Under the pieces are notes generated by a model that was given only the letters and a program-made list of their open reading frames with translations, was not told where the DNA came from and made no database searches. A DNA stretch of 64,000 nt from Algoriphagus mannitolivorans DSM 15301 (GTDB taxonomy: Bacteria > Bacteroidota > Bacteroidia > Cytophagales > Cyclobacteriaceae), in contig NZ_AUBV01000013.1 in assembly GCF_000429425.1 (NCBI RefSeq), positions 1 to 64,000 on the forward strand, read 5' to 3'. Both the position numbers and the translations under genes were made by a program. Positions 9,101-15,954 of the stretch are shown here, one piece after another. Each line of letters begins with the position of its first letter. Position 1 is the first letter of the stretch.

Positions 9101-10007
9101 TAGAGATGATCCTTATGCCATAGAAAACCTTCAAATCCCGACACCTTTGGGAAATTATATCCCTTTAAGCCAAGTAGCCTCCATCAATTACCGACCTGGA
9201 CCTGATATGATCCGCGGAGAAAACAGCTTCTTGGTAGGCTATGTCCTGCTGGACAAAATGGAAGGATTCGCGGAAGTGACTGTCGTCGAGCAAGCCCAAA
9301 AGTACCTGAAGGATAAAATTGATTCCGGAGAATTGAAGGTTCCGAATGGAGTCCGCTATGTTTTCTCTGGTTCTTATGAAAATCAGGTCCGTGCGGAGAA
9401 AAGACTGGGTATTGTAGTTCCCCTCTGTTTGATCCTGATTTTCCTGATTCTTTACTTCCAATTTAAGTCAGTATCCACCTCCTTGTTTGTTTTCGCGGGA
9501 ATTGGAATGGCCTTTTCCGGAGCATTTCTGATGCTTTGGTTATATGGGCAGGATTGGTTTATGGACTTCAGTTTCTTTGGAACCAATATTCGGGACCTTT
9601 TCCAAATGAAAGTGTACAACCTCAGCGTAGCAGTTTGGGTGGGTTTCATTGCCCTCTTTGGAATTGCCACTGATGACGGGGTGGTCGTGGCCTCCTATTT
9701 GGACCAAAGCTTCAAAGAAAATCAACCTACTACTGTGCAACAGATACGGGAGGCGGTAGTGGAAGCCGGAAAAAGACGGGTTTTACCTTGTATGATGACC
9801 ACGGCGACCACATTGCTTGCTTTGGTTCCGGTATTGACCTCTACAGGAAGAGGATCTGACATTATGATTCCAATGGCGATTCCTTCCTTGGGAGGAATGG
9901 TCTTGGAAACTACCACGGTGTTTATCGTGCCAACCCTTTATTGCTGGTGGGCAGAGCGAAAATTAAAAAACAATTCCAAGGCCTTTGCTGAAGAATTAAA
10001 CACATAA
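6177..10007 (+). CDS. cusA: CusA/CzcA-type heavy-metal efflux RND transporter, enlarged
   Basis: Proton-driven inner-membrane pump of the HME-RND family that moves metal ions into a TolC-type tunnel. At 1276 residues it is well above the usual size of about 1040. The N-terminal part shows the family blocks (DIGENQQIVFTEW; QDVEDQITYPL), and TM4 has TMVDLGIILNEN with the proton-relay Asp432. The porter domain keeps GRAETAIDPAP followed by Met residues, typical of the Cu/Ag branch. Extra length comes from added hydrophobic segments between about residues 535 and 670, an insertion in the porter domain (about 780-840) and one near residues 1120-1140. TolC and CusB genes follow within 5 and 7 bp, so the three form one operon. 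Cu/Ag specificity is inferred from neighbours. Confidence 0.9.
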   Translation: MLNRIIKYFLENKLVTVLFLLLIIGWGIVTAPFNWNVDFLPRDPVPVDAIPDIGENQQIVFTEWMGRSPQDVEDQITYPLTTSLLGLPGVKSVRSSSAFGFSSIYIIFEEDIEFYWSRSRVLEKLNSLPAGLLPDGVQPKLGPDATALGQVYWYTLEGRDENGNPTGGWDLHELRTVQDYYVRYSLTAVEGVAEVASVGGYVKEYQVDVDPAALKAHGVTLMDVMEAVRKSNLDVSANTIEVNRVDYFIRGLGYVEELSDLDKAVVKVTNNVPIRIQDVARVNIGPQPRNMSGILDKSGAEAVGGVVIARYGDNPLKVIEGVKSEIEKLSQGLPSKTLADGTVSKVTIVPFYDRTGLIYETLGTLYEAINLQILVTILVIIVMVYNLRASLLISALLPLAVLMCFIFMKYFGVDANIVALSGIAIAIGTMVDLGIILNENILRHLESSPTGQSKLKTVYQATAEVSGAIVTAVSTTIVSFFPVFTLQAAEGKLFGPLAYTKTFALVSAVIFTLLIMPAFSHWAFSMKEMKGKLGRWINLSLLIIGPVIAITVWAWAGWFLFAFGLLHALSYQYPEKVGPHKNLATIAITLLFVTWLLTGLWMPLGVSVSKLVNFFFIALLLFLVLGGFAGFIRIYPRILLWCLANKGKFILFPIFIFLLGTSVWLGFNRVFGIFPRTFDMIGVNIRTTGLWSGLSHSFPGLGKEFMPSLNEGSFLLMPTTMPHAGVQENKEVLQQLDMLVTAIPEVEIVVGKAGRAETAIDPAPMNMFENTINYKSEYATDINGNRLRFKINDGKYELKDGSLFDPETMTPNQIQVSDLVQDEDGEYFRQWRKHIKSPDDIWEEIVGVIQIPGVTSSPKLQPIETRLVMLQTGMRAPMGIKVYGPDLQTIESFGLELEKYLKEVPSVKKEAVFADRIVGKPYLELDINRDQISRYGMNVVDVQDFIETAIGGMKLSTTVEGRERFPIRVRYAREFRDDPYAIENLQIPTPLGNYIPLSQVASINYRPGPDMIRGENSFLVGYVLLDKMEGFAEVTVVEQAQKYLKDKIDSGELKVPNGVRYVFSGSYENQVRAEKRLGIVVPLCLILIFLILYFQFKSVSTSLFVFAGIGMAFSGAFLMLWLYGQDWFMDFSFFGTNIRDLFQMKVYNLSVAVWVGFIALFGIATDDGVVVASYLDQSFKENQPTTVQQIREAVVEAGKRRVLPCMMTTATTLLALVPVLTSTGRGSDIMIPMAIPSLGGMVLETTTVFIVPTLYCWWAERKLKNNSKAFAEELNT

Positions 10008-10011
10008 AGTC

Positions 10012-11499
10012 ATGACAATTAAGACTCTATTCGATTTTGGATTTCGGATTTCTGACTTCAGATTTCTGACTTCAGATTTCAAATTTCTGACTTTCCTACT
10101 CCTGTCTGCTCTGATGGTTTTCTCAGGAAAATCTAATGCCCAAACCCTAGATGACTACCTTATCCTGGCTGCCGAAAACAATCCCGGACTAAAAGCTTCC
10201 TATGCCCGTTACGAAGCCGCCTTGGAGCGAGTCAAGCAGCCTGGCCTTCCTGATCCAGAACTTCAAGTCGGAATTTTTCTGCGCCCCATGGAGAGATTTA
10301 TGGGGAATCAGCAGGCTGACCTCAGACTGATGCAAATGTTTCCTTGGTTTGGGATGATCGGTACTCAAAAAGAGGAAGCCAAATCCATGGCTCAAGCTCA
10401 GTATCAGCTCTTTTTGGAGGAGAAAAACCAATTGATGTATCAGGTAAAATCCACTTGGTATGACATGATCAGGCTTCAGGAGGAAATCAGGATTTCCAGG
10501 GAAAATCTGCAATTCCTTCAGCAATACGAACGCTTGGCCTTGATCAAATATCAGGGGGCCACAGGTGGTTCATCAGGAGCTTCTGGCCCCTCTATGCTTT
10601 CATCAGGAGGAAACATGAACTCCAGCACTTCCGCAGGAGCCTCTGAAATGAGTGGAATGGGTGGTAATTCAAGCACTGGGCCCAACTTGCAGCGTCCTTC
10701 TTCAGGGATGAATTCCAGCGCAATGAGTACTTCCGGATCTTCTTTGAAGGATATTCTCCAGATCCGGATTTCTATGAAGGAATTGGAAAATACCATCGAG
10801 CAGCTTCAGGCAGATCTGGAACCTCTTCAGATCAAATTCAACCAATTGCTCAACCGTGAAATCCGAGCAGAAATAGCTCTTCCAAGCGGTTTTCAGCCGA
10901 TTGTGCTGGAAGTGGAAAAGATGGCGGTATTGGACAGTATTCAGGCCAATAACCCTATGCTTGCCATGTTTGACTCAGAATTGGAGGTTTACCGCCAACA
11001 GGCTCAAATGGCCAAATTGGATGGGCGTCCGATGATGGGAGCAGGGGTAAATTACATGCCCTTTTCTCCAAGAATCGAAAACGGGATGATGATGGGAGGA
11101 GACAATATGGTCATGCCCATGGTCTCACTGACACTGCCGATCTATCGAAAAAAGGTAAATGCGAAAATCAAAGAAGCTGAGCTCCTTCAGGAAGCGACAC
11201 TTCTTCAAAAAGAGAAAACTTCCAACCTATTGGCCATGGAATGGGCCAATGCCTTCAGGGATTGGGAAGATGCAGACCGGAAAATCAGGCTCTATTCCGG
11301 GCAGAGGGAGCTCACTGACCAAACTTTAAATTGGTTGATAACTTCCTACACCGCAAATGGGGATGATTTTGAAGAGATTCTCAGAACCCAGCAATCCTTG
11401 CTGGATTACCAAATGAAGGAAATCAATGCGATCAACCTTCAATATCAAAGTTTGGCCAAATTAGAAATGCTTTCAGCATCATCAATTCCTCTTAATTAA
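10012..11499 (+). CDS. TolC-family outer-membrane channel of the metal efflux pump
   Basis: The CusC-like outer-membrane component, giving the CusA pump an exit duct. The 495 residues carry OEP-type helical repeats (LDDYLILAAENNPGLKA near 45, LQADLEPLQIKFNQLLNRE near 265). Two oddities. The N-terminus before the signal-peptide core (FLLLSALMVFSGKSNA) is encoded by a repeat word (GATTTCTGACTTCA, 10030-10092) giving FRISDFRFLTSDFKF. Residues about 182-243 are a Gly/Ser/Met-rich insertion with little sequence complexity in the periplasmic hairpin region, and a second Met-rich stretch (MMMGGDNMVMPM) lies near residue 364. Four bp separate it from cusA. Confidence 0.88.
   Translation: MTIKTLFDFGFRISDFRFLTSDFKFLTFLLLSALMVFSGKSNAQTLDDYLILAAENNPGLKASYARYEAALERVKQPGLPDPELQVGIFLRPMERFMGNQQADLRLMQMFPWFGMIGTQKEEAKSMAQAQYQLFLEEKNQLMYQVKSTWYDMIRLQEEIRISRENLQFLQQYERLALIKYQGATGGSSGASGPSMLSSGGNMNSSTSAGASEMSGMGGNSSTGPNLQRPSSGMNSSAMSTSGSSLKDILQIRISMKELENTIEQLQADLEPLQIKFNQLLNREIRAEIALPSGFQPIVLEVEKMAVLDSIQANNPMLAMFDSELEVYRQQAQMAKLDGRPMMGAGVNYMPFSPRIENGMMMGGDNMVMPMVSLTLPIYRKKVNAKIKEAELLQEATLLQKEKTSNLLAMEWANAFRDWEDADRKIRLYSGQRELTDQTLNWLITSYTANGDDFEEILRTQQSLLDYQMKEINAINLQYQSLAKLEMLSASSIPLN
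10030..10092. repeat. Intergenic-type word repeat inside the tolC signal-peptide region
   Basis: The words GGATTTCGGATTTCTGACTTC, AGATTTCTGACTTC and AGATTTCAAATTTCTGACTT run in tandem through codons about 7-27. The pattern resembles the word repeats found between genes in this window. Confidence 0.6.
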
Positions 11500-11506
11500 G
11501 AAAACG

Positions 11507-13276
11507 ATGAAAAAGATATTTGAAAATAAAACGATACTCATCCTCACTACCTTGCTCTTAGGGGCATTGATTGGATGGATTTTAAAACCTTCTGCTTCAC
11601 ATTCTGAAGCCGAACATGACCATGCCGGAGAAGCCGGTGCCAATACCCTATGGACTTGCTCCATGCATCCACAAATCAAATTGGGTGAACCGGGCTCCTG
11701 CCCTATCTGCGGGATGGACTTGATTCCTGCCACTCAGATGAGTGCTGGCTCAGGCAATCCCCTCGTCTATGAGATGACTCCAGAAGCTGTGGCTATGGCC
11801 CAAATCCACACGACCAAAGTGGGTGGATCCAATGCTTCAGGTGAGCTTTTTCTTACCGGAAAAATCCAGGCAGACGAAAGGGAAAATGCCTCCGTCACAG
11901 CCAAATTCCCCGGAAGAATTGAAAAGCTCTTCGTGACCTTTACCGGAGAGCGGGTTCAGGCAGGTCAAAAACTGGCTACCCTATACTCTCCGGAATTACT
12001 TTCCGCCCAAAGGGAATTATTGGAAGCGAGCAAAAGTAAAACCTCTTTCCCGGAGCTGTACCAAGCTGCTAAAGCAAAGCTAAAACTTTGGAAACTCAGT
12101 GATTCTCAAATTCAGGCTATTGAAGAAAGTGGAAAAGTAAAAGAGCAGATCGATATACTTGCCGATCAGAGCGGAGTGGTTACCCAGAGAAACGTGGCGC
12201 TGGGTGACTATGTCAGCACAGGACAGGTATTATTCAATGTAGTCAATCTGAACAAACTTTGGGTTCTTTTGGATGCCTATGAAGCGGACTTATCCTCTAT
12301 CAAGCTAGGTGATCCGATTAGTTTTTCAGTTGCCGGACTTCCAGGTGAATCATTCAGTGCGAAAGTGGCTTTTATTGATCCGCTTTTGGATCCTAATACC
12401 CGTGCAGCCTCCATAAGAGCAGAAATCTCCAATACAGGTCAAAAACTGAAACCGGAAATGTTTGTCACAGCTTCTGTAAAAACAAGATCAAAAGGTTCAT
12501 CGGCTGAACTATCTGTCCCTAGAACAGCCGTTCTTTGGTCTGGGAAGCGCTCTGTCGTCTATGTAAAAGTTCCTGCTGAAAGACCTTCCTTTGAAATGCG
12601 AGAGGTAACCTTAGGAAGCCGAATGGGTGACAATTACCTGATAGAATCAGGGCTGCAGCCTGGAGAAGTAATTGTCACCAATGGAGCATTTGCGATCGAC
12701 GCAGCAGCACAGCTTTCGGGCCAATTTAGCATGATGAGTCGCCCAGAAACCAAGTCCTTGGAGGTTTCCTCAGAATTCAGAAATCAAATTACCCAAGTGG
12801 CGGATGCTTATTTTGGTATTAAAAATGCCTTGGTCAAGGACGATTTGGAAGGCACAAAAAAAGAAGTCAATCAGCTATCTCAAAACCTTTCCAAAGTCAA
12901 TATGGCTCTAGTAAAGGATAAGGCCCATGAGCAATGGATGAATCAGCTCCAAGGGCTGAAGGATGCTAGTCAGAAAATCAGCTCTTCTCCCAATCTTGAA
13001 GAGGCCAGAAAGCACTTTTCCATGCTTTCATTCCACATCCTGGAAATGACCGAGACCTTTGGAATCAATAAAGATGTGGTGTATAAAGATTATTGTCCAA
13101 TGGCTTTTGGAGACCAAGGTGCGTATTGGCTGAGCGAGCGGAAGGATATCACCAACCCATATTTTGGTGCTTCTATGCTTACTTGCGGAGAAGTGAAACA
13201 AACCTATCTTAAAGGTCAGCCTGTTTTGAATTTAACAGGCTCGAGTTCAGCTTCGGCTCCAGCCCATCAACATTAA
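11507..13276 (+). CDS. cusB: CusB-type periplasmic adaptor with N-terminal metal-binding module and C-terminal DUF3347
   Basis: Membrane-fusion protein that links the RND pump to the outer-membrane channel. Order in the 589 residues: an N-terminal membrane anchor (about 8-26), a His-rich patch (SHSEAEHDH), and a heavy-metal-binding module with Cys51, His54, Cys65 and Cys68 (CSMHP...CPICGMDL). Then come the barrel-sandwich and beta-barrel adaptor domains (VTAKFPGRIEKLFV; GVVTQRNVALGDYV; FNVVNLNKLWVLLDAYE). The C-terminal DUF3347 spans about 425-575, with YCPM, WLSERKDI and SMLTCG. DUF3347 is present again as a separate lipoprotein gene downstream. Spacing to tolC is 7 bp. Confidence 0.92.
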   Translation: MKKIFENKTILILTTLLLGALIGWILKPSASHSEAEHDHAGEAGANTLWTCSMHPQIKLGEPGSCPICGMDLIPATQMSAGSGNPLVYEMTPEAVAMAQIHTTKVGGSNASGELFLTGKIQADERENASVTAKFPGRIEKLFVTFTGERVQAGQKLATLYSPELLSAQRELLEASKSKTSFPELYQAAKAKLKLWKLSDSQIQAIEESGKVKEQIDILADQSGVVTQRNVALGDYVSTGQVLFNVVNLNKLWVLLDAYEADLSSIKLGDPISFSVAGLPGESFSAKVAFIDPLLDPNTRAASIRAEISNTGQKLKPEMFVTASVKTRSKGSSAELSVPRTAVLWSGKRSVVYVKVPAERPSFEMREVTLGSRMGDNYLIESGLQPGEVIVTNGAFAIDAAAQLSGQFSMMSRPETKSLEVSSEFRNQITQVADAYFGIKNALVKDDLEGTKKEVNQLSQNLSKVNMALVKDKAHEQWMNQLQGLKDASQKISSSPNLEEARKHFSMLSFHILEMTETFGINKDVVYKDYCPMAFGDQGAYWLSERKDITNPYFGASMLTCGEVKQTYLKGQPVLNLTGSSSASAPAHQH

Positions 13277-13279
13277 ATA

Positions 13280-13384
13280 GATTGCCCCAGTTTGTGTCTT
13301 CACAAACTGATTTCAAATTGCTAAACCAAACGCCCCAGTCTGTGTCTCCACAGACTGGAATTAAATTGCTAAACCAAACTGATT
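13280..13384. repeat. Two tandem REP-like units with covarying hairpins
   Basis: Two copies of a roughly 50-bp unit, each with a perfect hairpin and the tail AAATTGCTAAACCAAAC. Hairpin 1 is CAGTTTGTG/CACAAACTG with loop TCTT (13288-13309). Hairpin 2 is CCAGTCTGTG/CACAGACTGG with loop TCTC (13335-13358). The T-to-C change in one arm is matched by A-to-G in the other, which points to conservation of the stem. They separate cusB from the DUF3347 lipoprotein gene. Confidence 0.7.
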
Positions 13385-13422
13385 TTAAAATATCAATCAA
13401 CAACACCTAAATTATAACACAT

Positions 13423-13983
13423 ATGAAAAAGTCCCTTTTAATCGCCCTTGCACTTTCAGTGGTACTTTTCTCCTGTGGAGGAAAAACCGAACATGCTGAG
13501 GAACATGAGGAGCATACTATGGAACATTCCTCCGGCCATGAATCAGAGGCCACTCCTACTTCCACTTCTAGGAATATGGGTACCACCGCGATGATTGATG
13601 CTTACCTCGCGGTAAAGGATGCCTTGGTGGCCGACAATCAGGCAGAGGCAGCCACAAAAAGCGAGGCCTTAGTGACGGCAATTCAAAGCTTTGATGCACA
13701 GGCAGCTGAGTCACACAAGGCAAAAGCTTTGGAAGAGGCCAAAAAATTGGCTTCTGGTGACATTGCAGCCCAAAGAGAAAGTTTCCAGGCCCTGAGCGTG
13801 GCCATGAAAAATTTGCTTAAAATCGCAGGCACTGACCGGACCTTGTACCATCAGTACTGCCCGATGTATAAAAACAATACAGGAGGCATGTGGCTCAGTG
13901 CCAATGAAGACATTAAAAATCCACTATTCGGCAGCTCCATGTTGACCTGCGGTCGAGTGGAGGAAACTATCTCGATGAATTGA
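13423..13983 (+). CDS. DUF3347 lipoprotein with His-rich N-terminus
   Basis: An exported lipoprotein of 186 residues. A signal peptide ends at the lipobox LFSC with Cys18. It is followed by a His/Glu/Met-rich linker (about 23-42; HAEEHEEHTMEHSSGHE) and then a DUF3347 domain. The domain motifs YHQYCPM, MWLSANEDI and SMLTCG are nearly the same as those at the C-terminus of the CusB-like protein just upstream, suggesting an internal duplication. DUF3347 domains occur with CusB proteins and Cu resistance genes. A metal-capturing role near the pump is inference. Confidence 0.85.
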   Translation: MKKSLLIALALSVVLFSCGGKTEHAEEHEEHTMEHSSGHESEATPTSTSRNMGTTAMIDAYLAVKDALVADNQAEAATKSEALVTAIQSFDAQAAESHKAKALEEAKKLASGDIAAQRESFQALSVAMKNLLKIAGTDRTLYHQYCPMYKNNTGGMWLSANEDIKNPLFGSSMLTCGRVEETISMN

Positions 13984-13992
13984 TTTAACATA

Positions 13993-14030
13993 AAAAGCGA
14001 ACTGGTATAATCAGTTCGCTTTTATATTTT
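13993..14030. terminator. Hairpin terminator after the DUF3347 gene
   Basis: AAAAGCGAACTG and CAGTTCGCTTTT form a 12-bp stem around a short A/T-rich loop, followed by a T-rich tail. It is nearly symmetrical and would act on both strands. It ends six bases before the next start codon, so the following gene needs its own promoter or read-through. Confidence 0.75.
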
Positions 14031-14035
14031 CGATT

Positions 14036-14476
14036 ATGAAAATCAAACTCATCTGCCTCCTAGCCTTTATGGTTTTATCCTCCGGAATAAACGTTGCCCA
14101 AACTCGGGAAAAGATTCTTGAGCCATTGAAAGTTTCCCAAATCAGAGGAATCAATGTCTTTGGCAAACCGGTGGACAACCAAACCCGCTGTGTGCATTGG
14201 CATTCGGACTTGGATATCATTGCGATCAAATTCAAGTGCTGCGAAAAGTATTATCCTTGCTTTTCCTGTCATGAGGAAGAAGCCGATCATGCCCATCAGG
14301 TTTGGCCCAAAGCCCAATTTGACCAGAAAGCCATTCTTTGTGGAGTCTGCGGAAATGAATTGAGCATTGAAGACTATATGGCTTCCAATAATACCTGCCC
14401 GCATTGCAAATCCGGATTCAACCCCGGATGCAGCAAGCATTACCATTTGTATTTCGAAACGGAACCGAAACAGTGA
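14036..14476 (+). CDS. CHY-type zinc-finger protein with a signal peptide
   Basis: A 146-residue zinc-ligand-rich protein. Residues 1-21 look like a cleavable signal peptide (hydrophobic core LICLLAFMVLSSG, cleavage near NVA). The CHY zinc-finger part follows: RCVHWHSDLD (Cys52, His54, His56), FKCCEKYYPCFSCHEE (Cys68, 69, 75, 78, His79), HAH (85-87), LCGVCG (Cys102, 105), CPHC (121, 124) and C132/H135. CHY proteins are normally intracellular, so the signal peptide is unusual and suggests a periplasmic metal-binding role in this copper island. The start at 14036 directly follows the upstream terminator. If a later start were used there would be no signal peptide, but no suitable Met is present before the finger. 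Confidence 0.8.
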   Translation: MKIKLICLLAFMVLSSGINVAQTREKILEPLKVSQIRGINVFGKPVDNQTRCVHWHSDLDIIAIKFKCCEKYYPCFSCHEEEADHAHQVWPKAQFDQKAILCGVCGNELSIEDYMASNNTCPHCKSGFNPGCSKHYHLYFETEPKQ

Positions 14477-14550
14477 CCGGTGAACAGTGATCAGTTCGAA
14501 GTTTCCAGTTCTGAGAATCGAAGCTATTATCCCTTAAAATCAACCATATT

Positions 14551-15135
14551 ATGAATAAACTCACTACCCTTTTTCTTGGCGTTTTATTGGCTTTTGCTTG
14601 TAACCCCAAGACAGAATCCACCTCAGAAGTTGAGATGGATCATAGCCAACATATGGCACCTGCGGATTCTACCCAACAAAAGCCTAAAAGTCCAAAAACC
14701 TCAGCCATGGCCATGGTCAGTGGAAATCATATCCACATTGACTATTCTTCTCCAAGTGTCCGCGGGAGACAGATTTTCGGAGGTTTGGTGGCCTTTGGAG
14801 AAGTTTGGTCCACCGGTGCCCACAAAGCCACTTCCATCCAATTTGAAAAACCGGTGATCATTCAGGGAAAAGAAATCCCGGCCGGTAAGTATGGATTCTT
14901 TACCATTCCGGGACAAACAGAATGGACACTGATACTGAATCAAGTTTGGGACATGCATTTGGCGGATGATTACGACAGTGCCAAGGATGTAATCAGAGTT
15001 CAAGTAAATCCAGAAACCCTCCTAGAAACGGTTGAATCACTTACCTATACAGTAGAGGAAACTGCCCCTGGAACTGCCAAAATCAGCGTTGCTTGGGACA
15101 AAACCAAAGTGAGCTTCGAGGCTAAAAACAAATAA
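14551..15135 (+). CDS. DUF2911 lipoprotein
   Basis: A 194-residue lipoprotein with lipobox FAC at Cys17 and a Met/His cluster MDHSQHMAP (29-37). The rest is a DUF2911 domain, a beta-rich domain of unknown function common in Bacteroidota (IDYSSPSVRGRQIFGGLV, then GEVWSTGAHKAT and PAGKYGFFTIPG). The N-terminal metal-binding style and the location between a CHY protein and a PepSY protein suggest a periplasmic copper-related function here, but DUF2911 itself is broadly distributed. Confidence 0.85.
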   Translation: MNKLTTLFLGVLLAFACNPKTESTSEVEMDHSQHMAPADSTQQKPKSPKTSAMAMVSGNHIHIDYSSPSVRGRQIFGGLVAFGEVWSTGAHKATSIQFEKPVIIQGKEIPAGKYGFFTIPGQTEWTLILNQVWDMHLADDYDSAKDVIRVQVNPETLLETVESLTYTVEETAPGTAKISVAWDKTKVSFEAKNK

Positions 15136-15159
15136 CCCAGTAATCTATCACTCAGCCCT

Positions 15160-15855
15160 ATGAGAAAAAACAATCAATATTATACCCGAAAAATCCACCG
15201 ATTTCTGGGCGTGTTTATCGGAATTCAGTTTTTCTTTTGGACCCTTTCAGGCCTTTACTTTTCCTGGACAGACATCGATGAGATTCATGGAGATCACTTT
15301 CATGCAGAACATATGATGCACATGGCGGCAACTAATTTGGTTGACCCGGGATCATTGGACTCTACCTTGGAAATCTCCACCCTTGAGCTTCGTTTTGTTC
15401 GGCATCAACCTCATTATTGGGTCAATGGAGAAAAACTTTACAATGCACAAACGGGAGAACTTCAAAACGAAATCACCGAAGAACAAGCCAAAGAGATCGC
15501 CAAAATCTATATCAAGGGCGATTATGGGATAAAAAAAGCTGAATATTTGACAGAAACAGGATCCCACCATGAATACCGGGGTCGGCCCCTACCCGCTTGG
15601 GCAATTCACTACGATCACCCGGAGAGCCTCACTGCCTATATCGACGCGAAAAGCGGAAACTTTGAACGTGTGAGACACAGTAGCTGGAGGGTATTTGACT
15701 TCCTGTGGATGTTTCATACCATGGATTATGCCGGTCGGGACAATTTCAACAATCTCCTTCTTCGGGCATTTTCACTCTTTGGAATGGCCACGATCGTTTC
15801 TGGATTTACGCTGTTCTTTATGACAGTAAAAACCAGGAAGCCAGGTAAGCGTTGA
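15160..15855 (+). CDS. PepSY domain membrane protein
   Basis: A PepSY-associated membrane protein of 231 residues. It has a transmembrane helix near 15-35 (FLGVFIGIQFFFWTLSGLYFS), an acidic His/Met-rich external segment (DEIHGDHFHAEHMMHM, about 44-60), a PepSY-like region (EEQAKEIAKIYIKGDYG; YIDAKSGNFERVRH), and a second helix near 200-222. Such proteins are often linked to metal or haem uptake and to membrane redox systems. It closes the co-directional copper island, 24 bp after the DUF2911 gene, and is followed by a perfect palindrome. Confidence 0.8.
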   Translation: MRKNNQYYTRKIHRFLGVFIGIQFFFWTLSGLYFSWTDIDEIHGDHFHAEHMMHMAATNLVDPGSLDSTLEISTLELRFVRHQPHYWVNGEKLYNAQTGELQNEITEEQAKEIAKIYIKGDYGIKKAEYLTETGSHHEYRGRPLPAWAIHYDHPESLTAYIDAKSGNFERVRHSSWRVFDFLWMFHTMDYAGRDNFNNLLLRAFSLFGMATIVSGFTLFFMTVKTRKPGKR

Positions 15856-15864
15856 TTTTGGAGC

Positions 15865-15899
15865 AAACTTTCCCAAAGTTTAAAACTTTGGGAAAGTTT
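15865..15899. repeat. Perfect 17-bp inverted repeat with one-base centre
   Basis: AAACTTTCCCAAAGTTT and its exact reverse complement are separated by a single A. It lies between the convergent PepSY and arfB genes, directly after the PepSY stop. It may act as a two-way terminator or be a REP element. Confidence 0.8.
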
Positions 15900-15954
15900 C
15901 AAATTGTCCGGCAATTGATTTTATTCTTGTTTCTGAAGGCTACCCTTTTGCCTT

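Noticed and set aside
13209..13406. Open frame on the minus strand with repeated peptide VWFSNL
   Set aside because: The repeated peptide is only the translation of the two hairpin units; it also overlaps the end of cusB.
2892..15855. Interpretation of the metal island as a cobalt-zinc-cadmium (Czc) system
   Set aside because: CPC/HP-type ATPase, CopZ-like chaperone and Met/His-rich small proteins fit copper and silver better; there is no CDF transporter or CzcD-like gene.
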